Shown: positions 6,619-6,848 of the stretch, in pieces
Position numbering within the stretch: the first letter of the stretch is position 1
Layout of the letters: every line of letters starts with the position of its first letter
NCBI GenBank assembly: GCA_905236935.1
Contig: CAJOQL010000072.1
Location: 1 to 6,848, forward strand
Direction: 5' to 3'
Source: an uncultured Bacilli bacterium
Lineage (GTDB): Bacteria; Bacillota_I; Bacilli_A; RF39; UBA660
DNA: 6,848 nucleotides
Position numbers and translations under genes: made by a program
Notes under the pieces: model-generated
Database searches by the model: none
What the model was told of the DNA's origin: nothing
What the model saw: only the letters and a program-made list of their open reading frames with translations

Positions 6619-6848
6619 TTATTTTATTAATTCTCTTTCATATTTTAAAATTACATCTACATTGTCTTCTTCATAAACTACGATTTTATCAATATATTTT
6701 GTAATTAATTCTCTATTTAATTCTTCTATTATTTCATCATCTAATTTTTTTAAATTTAATAATTCTTGATTATCTACATCATCTACTAAATACATTGGTT
6801 TAGCACTCTCATAAGGAATAGATTCTTGCATGTTATATTTTTTATTAC
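6619..6848 (-). CDS. C-terminal fragment, probable large serine recombinase
   Basis: The frame stays open to the right edge of the window. The ATG at 6831 has only AAAAATATAAC before it, with no ribosome binding site, so this is most likely the 3' end of a longer gene. The visible tail has an acidic helical stretch followed by ELNRELITKYIDKIVVYEED and a final beta-like VDVILKYERELIK. This pattern, (I/L)(N/T)RELhxxhIxKIxVYE then a short hydrophobic strand, is what I know from the extreme C-terminus of large serine site-specific recombinases of Firmicutes mobile elements. The resolvase catalytic domain would be outside the window, so the assignment rests on the tail alone. The gene ends 38 bp before the rbgA ATG and has no terminator of its own. 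Confidence 0.5.
   Translation of the reverse strand, partial: NKKYNMQESIPYESAKPMYLVDDVDNQELLNLKKLDDEIIEELNRELITKYIDKIVVYEEDNVDVILKYERELIK

Noticed and set aside
1..6848. Origin from a Mollicute using TGA for tryptophan
   Set aside because: All conserved genes stay open under standard stops with tryptophan encoded by TGG.
1..6848. CRISPR array, tRNA or rRNA
   Set aside because: I saw no spaced direct repeats, no tRNA cloverleaf and no rRNA sequence on either strand.

Overview
The window is strongly AT-rich and carries a compact four-gene operon on the minus strand, flanked by fragments of unrelated genes. The gene set suggests a low-G+C Gram-positive bacterium (Firmicutes/Bacilli-like, possibly an uncultured gut lineage). 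The evidence is an LTA-synthase-type enzyme, good AAGGAG-type ribosome binding sites, and an rbgA-rnhB...topA neighbourhood like that of Bacillus. Tryptophan is read from TGG and the genes stay open under standard stops, which argues against TGA-recoding Mollicutes. A species cannot be named from this sequence.

Layout from left to right. Positions 1-408 (+) hold the end, or possibly all, of an unrecognised Trp-rich protein. Positions 409-608 are a convergent intergenic region with a clear plus-strand intrinsic terminator and a good promoter-like sequence about 100 bp before it, which together may mark a small RNA. Positions 609-6580 (-) hold the operon, transcribed right to left: rbgA (50S ribosome assembly GTPase), rnhB (RNase HII with an unusual N-terminal nucleotidyltransferase-like domain), an LTA-synthase-family membrane sulfatase/phosphotransferase, and topA (DNA topoisomerase I). 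Positions 6619-6848 (-) hold the C-terminal end of another gene, most like the tail of a large serine recombinase.

The operon genes are tightly packed: a 2-bp gap (rbgA/rnhB), a 32-bp overlap (rnhB/LTA synthase-like) and a 1-bp TAATG overlap (LTA synthase-like/topA). An extended -10 promoter (TGATATAAT) lies just upstream of rbgA, so one transcript probably covers all four. The products serve ribosome maturation, removal of ribonucleotides and RNA from DNA, envelope polymer synthesis and supercoiling control. This is a growth-linked housekeeping set, not a defence or metabolic pathway.

The most unusual item is the nucleotidyltransferase-like/RNase HII fusion, which starts at a TTG codon directly behind the rbgA stop. 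Next are the placement of an envelope enzyme gene between rnhB and topA, the recombinase-like tail beside the operon promoter, and the candidate small RNA.
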